Assembly: GCA_964390305.1 (NCBI GenBank)
Contig: CAYMHT010000003.1
Location: forward strand, 1-64,000
Reading direction: 5' to 3'
DNA length: 64,000 nucleotides
Source: SKLM01 sp964390305
GTDB taxonomy: Bacteria > Chloroflexota > Anaerolineae > B4-G1
Numbering within the stretch: position 1 is the stretch's first letter; each line of letters begins with the position of its first letter. The position numbers were made by a program, and so were the translations under genes. The notes beneath the pieces were generated by a model. The model ran no database searches. It worked only from the letters and a program-made list of their open reading frames with translations, and was not told the origin of the DNA. Positions 44,399 through 53,640 of this stretch are shown here, piece by piece.

Positions 44399-45537
44399 CA
44401 GCCCTCTTCAAGGCCGTCGACCACGCTCAACAGCTGGCGCGCTGATCGCTCCCAGGTGAACGTGGCGGCCCGAGCGAGGCCGCGATCGACCATCTTCTTC
44501 CGCAGTCTGTCGTCGTCGAGAACCCGAGCGATGGCCTCCGTTAACGCGTCGGTGTCCAGTGGATCGACCATCATGGCCGCATCGCCCGCAACCTCCGGCA
44601 GAGATGAGGTGTTTGAACAGACCGCCGGTACGCCACAGGCCATTGCCTCCAGCACTGGCAGGCCGAAGCCTTCGTACAGCGAGGTGAGAGCGAAGAGGGA
44701 GGCACCCCGATAGAGCGCTGGAAGATCCTCATCCTCAACGAACCCCAGCAGCCGAACGCTGTCGTGCCTACTCGCCTCAGCAATGATCTCGTCGTACAGC
44801 CAGCCGCGCCCGCCGGCAATTAGCAGTCTTGGCTTTGCCTCTCCGTCTTGCGGGAGCTGGACAAACCCCTCGATGAGGCGTACGTAGTTCTTGCGCGGCT
44901 GCAATGTGCCCACGCTGAGGACGTAAGGCTCATCGCCAATTCCGTATCGCTCGCCCAGCCGCTCCCGCTCGCCAGGCTTCGGATCCGGCCGGAAGCGGGA
45001 GCCCACGCCTGGGTAGATCACCGTCACGTCCTCGGGCGGAACGTCGAAAAGGCTGATGAGGTCAGAACGTGTACGAGTTGAATCAGCCAGCACTACGTCA
45101 GCCCGCTCGATGGAGTGAGGCACGACTTTCTCCAGATATCGTCGCAACGGCGGCACGAAGGCGTCGGGATAGTAGACGAACGACAGGTCATGCACGGTCA
45201 GCACGGTCTTCGTCCGCCGGGTCGTGGGTGGCAGCGCGAAGTCAGGGGAGTAGAAGACGTCGAGACGCCCGGTGATGACCTCGACGGGAATGGGGAGGCG
45301 AACACGATGCCATAACCGGGCGAGCCAATCATCACTGACTGGGATGGAACGGACGCGGACCCCCTCGCGTTGAATCCCCCGGCTCCAGTTATCGCCTTTC
45401 AGTCCTCCAACGGCGGCAAAGAGTGTGTACTCGTTGAGACTCTCCAACGACAGAAGTGCGCCGATCAACTCCCGGGTGTAGCGACCGATGCCGGCGCGTT
45501 GGCGCGCGGCAGAGGTATAATCGACACCAATGCGCAT
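44398..45537 (-). CDS. Glycosyltransferase family 4 (GT-B fold)
   Basis: 379 aa, ATG at 45537. N-terminal Rossmann domain with GVDYTSAARQRAGIGRYTREL and HDLSFVYYPDAF; C-terminal nucleotide-sugar domain with VLSVGTLQPRKNYVRLIEGF, the E-x7-E retaining motif in SLYEGFGLPVLEAMACG, and SSLPEVAGDAA. It transfers a sugar from an NDP-sugar to a surface glycan, probably as mannosyl- or rhamnosyltransferase; the exact donor is not predictable. It is part of the minus-strand polysaccharide operon. Confidence 0.94.
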   Translation of the reverse strand: MRIGVDYTSAARQRAGIGRYTRELIGALLSLESLNEYTLFAAVGGLKGDNWSRGIQREGVRVRSIPVSDDWLARLWHRVRLPIPVEVITGRLDVFYSPDFALPPTTRRTKTVLTVHDLSFVYYPDAFVPPLRRYLEKVVPHSIERADVVLADSTRTRSDLISLFDVPPEDVTVIYPGVGSRFRPDPKPGERERLGERYGIGDEPYVLSVGTLQPRKNYVRLIEGFVQLPQDGEAKPRLLIAGGRGWLYDEIIAEASRHDSVRLLGFVEDEDLPALYRGASLFALTSLYEGFGLPVLEAMACGVPAVCSNTSSLPEVAGDAAMMVDPLDTDALTEAIARVLDDDRLRKKMVDRGLARAATFTWERSARQLLSVVDGLEEG

Positions 45538-45640
45538 CGTCTATCAGACCCGACCTTTCCTCATGAGGACGAGGTGCGCCAACCTTCGCCTGAGTCGAAG
45601 GCGCATCCGGGCCTCGAGCCTGGCAAGTCGAGCGTCCTCG

Positions 45641-46135
45641 TCATTCCACGTGACCGAACGTCCAGATTCGGTTGGCATAGAAGTTCCAGAACAAGACCAG
45701 GACGGTGGAGAGCATCTTGGCGGCATTGTATGCGAAGTCGAAGTGGGACATCCCCACGCTGGACGCCAGCGCGCCGGTGGGCCCGGCGAGAAGCCCTGCT
45801 TCGCCAAGGATCCAGCGGTCAGAACCGTAGAAGATCGCAGTATTGAGTACGAGGCCGGCCAGATTCACGAGGAAGAACTGCGTGAACTGCCCCCTCAGCG
45901 GCTCCCCGCGCGTCTCTGGATAGACCCACAGCCGGTTCCAGATGAAGTTGCTGATCACTGCCACGGTAAAGGAGATGGTGTTGGCCAGCACCTTGGGGGT
46001 TCCTGCGAGTTGCACCAGGAGATTGAGGGTGCCAAAGTCGATCACGGCGCCCACCGTCCCGACGACGGAGAACTTGACAAACCGGAGGGCCTCTTTTCGA
46101 TTGTTCTGTGCGAAGGCGTTTACCTCACCGATCAT
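45641..46135 (-). CDS. GtrA-family membrane protein
   Basis: 164 aa from ATG at 46135; the open frame upstream overlaps the ligase gene and is not counted. Four hydrophobic helices in the GtrA pattern: FVKFSVVGTVGAVIDFGTLNL, then NTISFTVAVISNFIWNRLWVYPE, and a final helix before NRIWTFG. GtrA proteins help flip polyprenyl-linked glucose or arabinogalactan precursors. It overlaps the O-antigen ligase gene by 11 bp, so the two are translationally coupled. Confidence 0.9.
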   Translation of the reverse strand: MIGEVNAFAQNNRKEALRFVKFSVVGTVGAVIDFGTLNLLVQLAGTPKVLANTISFTVAVISNFIWNRLWVYPETRGEPLRGQFTQFFLVNLAGLVLNTAIFYGSDRWILGEAGLLAGPTGALASSVGMSHFDFAYNAAKMLSTVLVLFWNFYANRIWTFGHVE

Positions 46136-47699
46136 GAAGTGGCCTTGTCCCATTCGTGCGCTCCACGATGAAAGCCAGTACTCCCAGCAAGACGCCGATG
46201 TGTAGATGGACGTTGTTGACGTAAAGGTTGTCAAGGAGGTGGTGCACGCTGATGTGCGTCCACGTCCCTAGCAGTCCGAGGGCGAGACCACGCGTCAGTC
46301 CCTCCGCGCGCCGGGTTACACGCCATGTCTGCCAGAAGATCACACCCCAGAGAACCCCATAGGCGATCAGACCGATCAGCCCCGTCTCGGCGGCCAGGTT
46401 TAGGTAGTAATTGTGCGCATGCCCCAAGGCATTCGGCCAGTTGATCAGAGCAAAGCGATCATAAGCCGCTTCGTAGCAGCCGAAGCCAATCCCGGACCAG
46501 ACGTTGTGGCGGAACATGGACGTCGCCGTTTGCCAGTGGGCCAGGCGTTCGATGACGGCGTAGTTGGCGTCGTTGATGGCTACCCCCCGCACGTCCTCCA
46601 GTCGTATGTCCCGCACGAAGCTGGTCAAGCGAGCGACAAACGATGGGGGCAGCCGTCCGGACATGAAGAGCATACGTCCCCCGATGATCAGCAGTGCGAC
46701 AAGGGCTACTCCCCACCTGGTCTTCCGCGGCAGAGCGACGGCCATCGTCAGCGCGGCGGCCCCGAAGCCAACCCAGGCCCCACGGCTCCACGATGCAGCT
46801 AGGGCGAAGAGCATCGCAACGCAGGCACCTCCGGCGAACGCGTAGACCAGCGGGCTGACGGACTGGGTAGCTCGGAGATGCGTGGATCGGTGACTGTCGT
46901 CTTCCTTTCCTGTCCGGGCCGTATGCCAGGATGCCAGCCTGCTCCATATTCCATCGGCGACCATGCCCAGCGCCAGAGCGACCGTCAGCCCCAAGTACCC
47001 GGCGTAGGGGTTCGGCTGCTCGAAGGTGCCGTAGGCGCGGAAGAAGTCACCGCCTGGGATGGCAAAGTGCTCTGGGCCTTCGCCGCGCAAGCCGAATTGC
47101 CAGATGCCCACGCCCGCCTGAAAGAGCCCTGCCCCCAGCACGACGAGGACCAGCCAGACCAGGCGCCGCGACTCAAGGGCGGCTCCAGCCCGTCCTGACC
47201 TGGCCTCGACACCGGCCGTGAGGTGATGGCTGACGAAGACGAAGAGGAGTGAGATCTCCACCCACTTGATCAACTCCGGTGTACCGAAGGCCACCAGCCC
47301 CGTCGCATCCCACAATGAAAGCAGTACGGCGCCGACGAAGATGAGTAGCGGAAGGAGCAGCGGCGACTGGCGGATGCGGATCTCGCGCTGAGATAGCCCC
47401 CGCGCCAGCCAAGAGCCCAGCGCCAGGGCGATGAAAAGGTGTCCAATTTGCGGGGGGATTCGCGCCACCTCAGCGCCCAGGTACGCTTTTAGCGGCCCCA
47501 GGAAGAGCGCAGTCCCCAATCCGACGAACGGCTCGATCATCGTTCCGAGGAAGAGGGCAAGGAGCCCGACGAGCGCCACTGCCTGGTAGGGTGAGAGCTG
47601 AATCAGGAGCAGCCCGGCGAGGATCGCCACCCCCAGGATCACCGTCGTGCTTCGCCGGCTGCTCCAGTCGAGAAGGTATCCAGATGGCGGCAGCCTCAC
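46125..47699 (-). CDS. O-antigen ligase/polymerase-like membrane protein (Wzy_C) 1
   Basis: 524 aa from GTG at 47699, which overlaps the TGA of the epimerase gene (GTGA); a longer frame would lie inside that gene. About 11-12 helices with the large periplasmic loop typical of WaaL/Wzy, containing HNVWSGIGFGCYEAAY and LGHAHNYYLNLAAETGLIG, the conserved family block. It joins or polymerises lipid-linked glycans. A second member of this family is in the same operon at 49.9-51.9 kb. Confidence 0.9.
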   Translation of the reverse strand: MRLPPSGYLLDWSSRRSTTVILGVAILAGLLLIQLSPYQAVALVGLLALFLGTMIEPFVGLGTALFLGPLKAYLGAEVARIPPQIGHLFIALALGSWLARGLSQREIRIRQSPLLLPLLIFVGAVLLSLWDATGLVAFGTPELIKWVEISLLFVFVSHHLTAGVEARSGRAGAALESRRLVWLVLVVLGAGLFQAGVGIWQFGLRGEGPEHFAIPGGDFFRAYGTFEQPNPYAGYLGLTVALALGMVADGIWSRLASWHTARTGKEDDSHRSTHLRATQSVSPLVYAFAGGACVAMLFALAASWSRGAWVGFGAAALTMAVALPRKTRWGVALVALLIIGGRMLFMSGRLPPSFVARLTSFVRDIRLEDVRGVAINDANYAVIERLAHWQTATSMFRHNVWSGIGFGCYEAAYDRFALINWPNALGHAHNYYLNLAAETGLIGLIAYGVLWGVIFWQTWRVTRRAEGLTRGLALGLLGTWTHISVHHLLDNLYVNNVHLHIGVLLGVLAFIVERTNGTRPLHDR

Positions 47700-48637
47700 A
47701 TTCGCTCCCGGAAGTACTCGACCGTCCACTTCAGACCTTGCTCCAGCGGCACTTTCGGGGTCCACCCGAGCACCTGCCGCGCCTTTGTGATGTCCGGACA
47801 CCGCACCTGAGGATCATCGGCCGTGCGAGCGTCGGCAGGCTCGACGAAAGTGATTCTGGAGCCGCTGCCAGTCACCTCCAGCACCTTCCGGGCGAACTCG
47901 AGAATCGTCATCTCATCGGGGTTCCCGATGTTCACTGGCTGAACTTCGTCGGAGAACAGCAGCCGCACCAGCCCATCGACCTGGTCGCTGATGTAACAGA
48001 AGGAGCGCGTGCGTTTCCCCTCGTCGTAGACGGTGAGCGGGTCGCCCCGCAGCGCCTGACAGACGAAATTCGGGACTACACGACCGTCGTCCATCCGCAT
48101 TCGGGGTCCGTAGGTGTTGAAGATGCGGGCGATCCGCGTGTCCACCCCGTGGTAACGATGATAGGCCATCGCCAGTGCCTCCGCGAAGCGCTTGCTCTCG
48201 TCGTAGACGCCGCGCGGGCCGATGGGATTGACGTTACCCCAGTAATCCTCAGCCTGAGGATGCTCCAGTGGATCGCCGTAGACCTCGGACGTGGAGGCAA
48301 GCAGGTAGCGGGCACCCTTTGCCATCGCCAGACCCAGGGTCTTGTGCGTGCCGAGCGCCCCCACTTTCAGCGTCTGGATGGGGTAGTTCAGGTAGTCGAC
48401 CGGGCTGGGCAGGCTGGCCAGGTGAAGCACAGCGTCGAGCGGTCCTTCAACGAAAATGTAACTCGTCACGTCATGCTTCGTGAAGTGGAAGCGCTCGCTC
48501 CCGGAGAGGTGAGCGATGTTATCCACCGCACCGGTCGCCAGGTTGTCCATGGCGATGACTTCATGCCCCTCGTCCAGCAGTCGATCGCAGAGGTGAGAGC
48601 CAATAAAACCAGCTCCACCGGTGATGAGGATGCGCAT
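47696..48637 (-). CDS. NAD-dependent epimerase/dehydratase, UDP-glucuronate decarboxylase-like
   Basis: 313 aa, ATG at 48637. Extended SDR: GGAGFIGSH (7-15) binds NAD, catalytic YDESK, RIFNTYGPRM, and RSFCYISDQVDGL, as in UXS/ArnA-type UDP-glucuronate decarboxylases making UDP-xylose. A dTDP-glucose 4,6-dehydratase role is less likely given these motifs. It supplies an activated sugar for the polysaccharide operon and is coupled to the ligase gene. Confidence 0.9.
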   Translation of the reverse strand: MRILITGGAGFIGSHLCDRLLDEGHEVIAMDNLATGAVDNIAHLSGSERFHFTKHDVTSYIFVEGPLDAVLHLASLPSPVDYLNYPIQTLKVGALGTHKTLGLAMAKGARYLLASTSEVYGDPLEHPQAEDYWGNVNPIGPRGVYDESKRFAEALAMAYHRYHGVDTRIARIFNTYGPRMRMDDGRVVPNFVCQALRGDPLTVYDEGKRTRSFCYISDQVDGLVRLLFSDEVQPVNIGNPDEMTILEFARKVLEVTGSGSRITFVEPADARTADDPQVRCPDITKARQVLGWTPKVPLEQGLKWTVEYFRERM

Positions 48638-48710
48638 CTATCGCTCCTTATCCAGCAAGTACGAGTTGAGGGATTGCACCACGGCCTGTGAGCGGCGTAG
48701 AGTGGATGGG

Positions 48711-49262
48711 TTACTCAGTGTGGGCTTGGAGCTCTTCCGCGAAGGCATCGAACGCAGATTGACCATAAAGGCAGAATACGATGCGCTTCAATCCCGTGCC
48801 GCCCCTTACGTAGGCGATAGCCGCCTTCAGCATCACCTCAGCTGCTTCATGCATCGGGTAGCCGTAGATACCGGTGCTGATAGCGGGCAGAGCGACAGAC
48901 CTGAGATCGTGTTCATCGGCCATTTGAAGAGCGGATTTCACCGCCGACGCCAGTAGCTCCGCCGCCTTCGATTTCGACATCGCGTCATAGACGGGACCTA
49001 CGGCATGAACCACGTAGTCGGCGTTCAAATCTCCGCCTGACGTGATGGCCGCCGAGCCGGTGGGCACTCGCCCCCGCTCACGCACCCATTCATCGCTCTC
49101 CTTCTGGATCGCCGGCCCGCCAGCCCGAGCGATCGCACCAGCCACGCCACCGCCGTGGGCCAGACGCTCGTTCGCTGCGTTGACGATGGCTCCTGCGTCG
49201 ACCTTGGTGATATCGCCCTTGACCAACTCAAGCGTCGTGTCACCGATCTGAGTTCGGACCAT
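48711..49262 (-). CDS. Macro-domain protein (ADP-ribose-binding/deacetylase type)
   Basis: 183 aa from ATG at 49262 with GGGAGGAG upstream. MacroD-like signature: GDITKVDAGAIVNAANERLAHGGGVAGAI, HAVGPVYD, and ALPAISTGIYGYP. It hydrolyses O-acetyl-ADP-ribose or removes ADP-ribose from proteins. Its presence between an epimerase and a DUF4230 gene is not obviously linked to polysaccharide synthesis and may be transcriptional convenience. Confidence 0.93.
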   Translation of the reverse strand: MVRTQIGDTTLELVKGDITKVDAGAIVNAANERLAHGGGVAGAIARAGGPAIQKESDEWVRERGRVPTGSAAITSGGDLNADYVVHAVGPVYDAMSKSKAAELLASAVKSALQMADEHDLRSVALPAISTGIYGYPMHEAAEVMLKAAIAYVRGGTGLKRIVFCLYGQSAFDAFAEELQAHTE

Positions 49263-49288
49263 GTCTCCTCCCAGAACCAAGACGTGAG

Positions 49289-49942
49289 CTAGTAGCTGAC
49301 ATGAACCTCGCTGAATCCAAGTGTCAGGATAAGGTGTCGGATATAGGATTCAGCATTTCTCTGAGCCATGTCCAGGATGCCGTCCTCCAGTGCCGCGCTC
49401 AGGATCTCCTCCTCGGCAGCGCGCCGTGCTGCTGTCTCCAGTTCCACATTCATCCCGATCACGCCGGTGTCGCGGTTGAAGACGTACGACTGTTCGTTGT
49501 CCAGAACAGTGACGAACACCTCGGCCTCGGGCAGCGCGACGTGGACGACGCCTTCTCCTTCGATAGTGATGTCGCTCTCGTCTAGCTTCTCCAGATCGAC
49601 GCCGGCGATCACCTGACCGTGCGCCACGAAGATCAGACGATCACCCACGAGAAAGGCGAAGGGGCCTTGTCGGCTCTCGGCAGTGATGATCTTCTCGACC
49701 GTGTAGGCAGCCGTCTCGAGGCGGCTGAGGCTGCGCACCTCTCGTACGATAGTGACTGGGTCCGGCTCGATGGTCGGGGTAGGGTTTGTAATCTGCTCAA
49801 ACTGTCTCTGAAGCGCTCGCTCTGCCTCTGCCAGAGGCTGCGTTACCTGTCGAACCGACCAGACGACAGCCACGCCGCCCGCCACGAGGACGACCAGGAT
49901 CAGAACGAGAATGATGGTGTTCAGGTTAAGCTTTCTGTCCAC
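49289..49942 (-). CDS. DUF4230-family membrane-anchored protein
   Basis: 217 aa from GTG at 49942, with GGAGGAATA upstream. One N-terminal helix (TIILVLILVVLVAGGVAVV) anchors an extracytoplasmic domain matching DUF4230: SLSRLETAAYTVEKIITAE, VAHGQVIAGVDL, and LGFSEVHV near the end. Function unknown; the family often accompanies envelope genes. It overlaps the second O-antigen ligase gene by 17 bp, so it belongs to the operon. Confidence 0.85.
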   Translation of the reverse strand: MDRKLNLNTIILVLILVVLVAGGVAVVWSVRQVTQPLAEAERALQRQFEQITNPTPTIEPDPVTIVREVRSLSRLETAAYTVEKIITAESRQGPFAFLVGDRLIFVAHGQVIAGVDLEKLDESDITIEGEGVVHVALPEAEVFVTVLDNEQSYVFNRDTGVIGMNVELETAARRAAEEEILSAALEDGILDMAQRNAESYIRHLILTLGFSEVHVSY

Positions 49943-51941
49943 GAATATTCCTCCTCAACAGCCATTCTACCAGACCTAGCCCCAGAAGGAAAGCAAAGGC
50001 CAGGTCGACGAAGAAGAACGAGGCATCGATCATACCGTGAGCCAGGGTGTAGGCCATCGATCCGATCAAGCCGAGTGTCAGCGCCCGATGACTGTGACTT
50101 GCGCTGCTGGTGAGCGTGTGTGCGCGTCGCCAGAAGAGAACCTGGAGCAAGACGCCGGCTGCCAGGCCCAGAAGGCCCAGTCGGGTTGCATAAGTGAGCA
50201 GAACGTTGTGCGCGTGCGAGAGATGTGGTTCCTGCCAGGCGGTAGGTAGGATGTATCGCCCTCGATATTGATAGAGGAAGTTGTCCGGACCGACCCCGAG
50301 CCAGGGATGGTCGACGAACATCTTCCACGATGAGCGCCACAGCTGAAGCCGAAAGAACAGCGTGCCGGTGGTAGGGTCCAGAAGTCCGGCGAAGCGGGGC
50401 GTGCTCAACAAGGGGATGATGACCACCGCGGCTGAGGCCAGGAGAGCCACCAGGATCCAGCGCCACCGCTTGCGTGCGAATACCGCCAGCGCCACCAGCG
50501 ACACCGGGATCCCCACAAGAATCGCCCCCCGTGAGAAGCTGAGCAACACGGCCAGCGCCACCGGCGCCGCCAGGATGCCGTAGGCGAGGCGTTGGCGATT
50601 TCCGGTGCCGAAGACTGTCATGGCTGCCAGCACTGGCAGTGTTCGGCCCAGATAGAGGGCGGCATTGTTCGGGGACCCGTACACGGAACGGAGACGCCGG
50701 AAGCCCTGCTCAGCCGTGATCACGTTGATGTCCAGAGCGTACTGGGAGAGCCCGATCAAGGCGACTGTCACGCCTCCTCCCACGAAGGCTCCCACGATGC
50801 GCCGTACGTCGGTCTCATCCAGTCTCGACGTGCGCAGCATGAGGTAGAAGGCAGCCGGCTCCAAAATGACGACTCGCAGCTCACGCAGCGCGACGTGCCG
50901 GTGGTCGGCGAAAAGCGTGGAGACGGCGGCCGACAGCACCAGCAACAGGACAGCGAGATCCATGAGTGACACATGTTGGAGACATGATGCCACAGAGCCA
51001 CGAATAGGCGTCCGGATCTGCCTGATTCCCCACGATACCATGCACAGCAGAGTCGTGATCTCTGCCATTGAGAACGACTTGTGGAGTACCGTGCGGGGAC
51101 GCAGGTAGAACGGCGCACTGAATGCAATCAGTGCCAAACCGAGATCGGGTCGCATTATGATGGCTGCAGCCAGCACCACGCCACTGGCCCATGTGAGGGC
51201 CGACCAAGGCGAGACATAGAAAACGGCAGCAGCGATACCGAGAGAGACCGGAGATCGAAGGAGCGAGAAAGGGAAGCGCAGATTGGGGCTCGCAGATGGC
51301 GGGCTTGAGATGCGGGCTTCGTTTCTTGCGGTGCTCGTCTCCCTTGCCCATCTTGCTCCGCAGCCGATCGCGCCGACGAGAAAGGCCACGGCGATCCCCC
51401 CCAGCGCCCTCACACTCTCATCGTGTTGCCGCGTATCTGGCCCCCGCTGGACACGCCAGCCGACCAGCGGCCACTGATTCCATCCCCGGTCCGCGACTAC
51501 CTCCGCGAAATGAGCTCCGTCGTCGAGATCACCGGCGACGGGAATGGTCGTTACCTGCGGCTCGTAGTCCGGTGAGCTGAGTACGAGGTAGGCGCCACGC
51601 TCCGTGCGAGGCAACCGATTCGCTGGCTCACCGTCGACGCTGACCCAGAGGTGGGCTCGGTAGTCTCCCCGTCGTACCACGAGAGCGAGCTGGGTGCCGG
51701 TGAATGGGATGGTGACCCGATCGGTTCCCGCGAGGCTGCCAGCCTGACTGGGATCAGCCCCCTGCTCGGAGAGCTTCCAATCGCCCTCCCACTGTGCGTC
51801 GCCGGTCAGCGGCGTGTACGACTGGGCGGTTTCCTGACCGGAGATGTGTTGCCTGAGCGTGAGCACCGCACAGATCAGAAGCACGCTTGCCGCCAGGCCG
51901 ATCAAGCAGACGAGGAAAGACGTTCGCGGGCTTCGGTTCAT
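49926..51941 (-). CDS. O-antigen ligase-like membrane protein 2 with N-terminal extracytoplasmic domain
   Basis: 671 aa, ATG at 51941. After an N-terminal helix (about 8-28) comes a beta-rich extracytoplasmic domain (about 45-170, WEGDWKLSEQG...GDYRAHLWVSVDG). A Wzy_C-type membrane part follows, with HPWLGVGPDNFLYQYRGRY and HLSHAHNVLLTYATRLG in the large loop. It is not a simple duplicate of the other ligase: that one lacks the added domain, and only the loop blocks are clearly shared. Confidence 0.86.
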   Translation of the reverse strand: MNRSPRTSFLVCLIGLAASVLLICAVLTLRQHISGQETAQSYTPLTGDAQWEGDWKLSEQGADPSQAGSLAGTDRVTIPFTGTQLALVVRRGDYRAHLWVSVDGEPANRLPRTERGAYLVLSSPDYEPQVTTIPVAGDLDDGAHFAEVVADRGWNQWPLVGWRVQRGPDTRQHDESVRALGGIAVAFLVGAIGCGARWARETSTARNEARISSPPSASPNLRFPFSLLRSPVSLGIAAAVFYVSPWSALTWASGVVLAAAIIMRPDLGLALIAFSAPFYLRPRTVLHKSFSMAEITTLLCMVSWGIRQIRTPIRGSVASCLQHVSLMDLAVLLLVLSAAVSTLFADHRHVALRELRVVILEPAAFYLMLRTSRLDETDVRRIVGAFVGGGVTVALIGLSQYALDINVITAEQGFRRLRSVYGSPNNAALYLGRTLPVLAAMTVFGTGNRQRLAYGILAAPVALAVLLSFSRGAILVGIPVSLVALAVFARKRWRWILVALLASAAVVIIPLLSTPRFAGLLDPTTGTLFFRLQLWRSSWKMFVDHPWLGVGPDNFLYQYRGRYILPTAWQEPHLSHAHNVLLTYATRLGLLGLAAGVLLQVLFWRRAHTLTSSASHSHRALTLGLIGSMAYTLAHGMIDASFFFVDLAFAFLLGLGLVEWLLRRNIRGQKA

Positions 51942-51959
51942 CGGTCCGTTAGCGCCTCG

Positions 51960-53519
51960 TCAGCGCCATTGAACAGCGGTCACCCCGCCGCCGTCGTTGA
52001 GCTGATACGCCCCGTCCCCCGGGACTTCGATAAGGTAGAGGTTCTCTCGGTAGATGGCGACGAAGCGGTCGCCCGCCGGCCCCCAGGCTATCTCGGGATA
52101 TTGTACCCCTATCTCCCGATCCGGCGGAAAGACAGGCTGTTGGTCCGACCCATCACGATCCATTACGTAGAGGTCGTAGTTGCTGGTCTGGCTGGCGCGG
52201 GAGTCGCGGGCGCGGCCAAAGGCGATGAGCTCGGTCTCTGGCGCGAACGCTGGGGCCGACCACATGCCCGCCTCGCTGGCGAGCTTCGCGCTGGTCATCC
52301 CATCAGCGGCTAGCGTCCAGACGTCGAAGACGGGACTGTCCTCCGGCGTCTCTCCCGTCGGGGCGGGCCCGTGCAACGTGGTGACGATGAATTCGCCCTC
52401 AGGTGACCACCCGACGCTGGGCACCCAGACCCACGGGGCGTAAGTACGGAACGGGGCGAACTGAGCCAGCTGGGTCCGATGTCCATCGTAGGCGCGGATG
52501 ACGCCGACTTCGTCGGCTTGGGCATAGGCCAGGCGCTGTCCGTTGGGGGACCAGGCGTAGGTCGTGCCCCACCAGCCATAGGATCCTCCACCAGAAGGCT
52601 CCACAACCTCTCGCCTGCCCACGACCTCGCCCGCGCCTGGGCGAGCGCGACCGATCCACAGGTCGTTGTTCGCCCGCCACCCCGGATTCCCGTCGGCCGG
52701 TGTACCGGTGGCGAAAGCGATTCGACAGCCTATGCTCGTGCGGGTGACGTCGCAGTCGGGTTCCCACTCCGCCCAAAGGACGTTATTGACTTCCAGCTGG
52801 GCTGGTTCCGCGTCGACCGTGGAGGTATCGACGATCCAAAGCGTGTTGACCACCGAGCTGTCCTCGGTCTCGGTTGGCAACCTGGTGAAGAGCAGCTGAG
52901 ACCCATCGGCAGAGAGAGCAAAGACCCGGCCATCCAGGTCGCCTTCATGGGTAAGCCGGCCCTGATTGGAGCTGGTTCTGCGCATCACCCAGGCATTGTG
53001 ATTGGCGATATAGGCGATGGTGCCCGTGATGGAAATCGGCCTCTGGTTTGGCCGTCTTCCGACCAGGACGACCTCAGTCCGCGGTTCACGGACTGTGACT
53101 TGCTCTACGACACGGCGATCAACCTCTACGCCGTCCTCGAGGGTGATCTGATACGTGACTTCCTCAACCCCAGTGCGGCCGGGCTCCAGGAGCTTCGTGT
53201 CGCCCTCCGGAATCGACGTGTCGCGTACCGTTCGGCGATCGAAGGGTATCTCGTGCCTTTCTTTCTCGCTATGCGTCTCGACCCGCACAATGCGGATCGT
53301 CATGCCGTCCTGGATCAGGGTCGGCTCCGCCGGGCTTACGCGGTCCTCAGCGCTGAGTGTGACGTCAGCCTCGGCCAGCAAGTCCCGAACAGTCAGGACT
53401 TCCGTCACGATGGTGCGGCTTCTGCCGTCGGTGACCAGGGTGACCGTACAGCCGTCAGGGGAGGAAGCACACGCCACCAGGGCGAGGAGCAGAAGGGGGG
53501 CAATCCAGCGGTTCCTCAT
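51960..53519 (-). CDS. Lipoprotein with DUF348/G5-type domains and a TolB-like beta-propeller
   Basis: 519 aa from ATG at 53519. The signal ends in a lipobox (LALVAC, Cys about 17). Domains: a ubiquitin-like DUF348 segment (SRTIVTEVLTVRDLLAEADV, as in YabE/Rpf), a G5 domain (about 85-150; ITLEDGVEVDRRVVEQVTV), then a propeller of WD40/TolB-like repeats (about 165-519; ALSADGSQLLFTR, WSPNGQRLAYAQ, WGPAGDRFVAIY). It probably binds cell-wall or surface glycan. The -10 box ends seven bases before the ATG, so the mRNA is leaderless or nearly so. It is the first gene of the polysaccharide operon. Confidence 0.85.
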   Translation of the reverse strand: MRNRWIAPLLLLALVACASSPDGCTVTLVTDGRSRTIVTEVLTVRDLLAEADVTLSAEDRVSPAEPTLIQDGMTIRIVRVETHSEKERHEIPFDRRTVRDTSIPEGDTKLLEPGRTGVEEVTYQITLEDGVEVDRRVVEQVTVREPRTEVVLVGRRPNQRPISITGTIAYIANHNAWVMRRTSSNQGRLTHEGDLDGRVFALSADGSQLLFTRLPTETEDSSVVNTLWIVDTSTVDAEPAQLEVNNVLWAEWEPDCDVTRTSIGCRIAFATGTPADGNPGWRANNDLWIGRARPGAGEVVGRREVVEPSGGGSYGWWGTTYAWSPNGQRLAYAQADEVGVIRAYDGHRTQLAQFAPFRTYAPWVWVPSVGWSPEGEFIVTTLHGPAPTGETPEDSPVFDVWTLAADGMTSAKLASEAGMWSAPAFAPETELIAFGRARDSRASQTSNYDLYVMDRDGSDQQPVFPPDREIGVQYPEIAWGPAGDRFVAIYRENLYLIEVPGDGAYQLNDGGGVTAVQWR

Positions 53520-53526
53520 AGAGCCG

Positions 53527-53555
53527 ATTATACCATTGCGGAGCCGGTGGGGCAA
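53527..53555 (-). promoter_or_regulatory. Promoter of the polysaccharide operon (leaderless start)
   Basis: Minus strand: TTGCCC (53550-53555), 17-bp spacer, perfect TATAAT (53527-53532); the ATG begins 7 bp after the -10. Confidence 0.7.
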
Positions 53556-53593
53556 CGGACGCACACCCATCGGTCTCGGCTGCTGCTGAGGGA

Positions 53594-53621
53594 TTGCCAG
53601 GGACAGGGGATGTGCTACAAT
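53594..53621 (+). promoter_or_regulatory. Promoter of the SHOCT-like gene
   Basis: TTGCCA (53594-53599), 16-bp spacer, TACAAT (53616-53621); a very short leader with GGGAGG (53630-53635) before ATG 53641. Divergent from the polysaccharide promoter. Confidence 0.6.
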
Positions 53622-53640
53622 TCCGGGTGGGAGGTATTGT

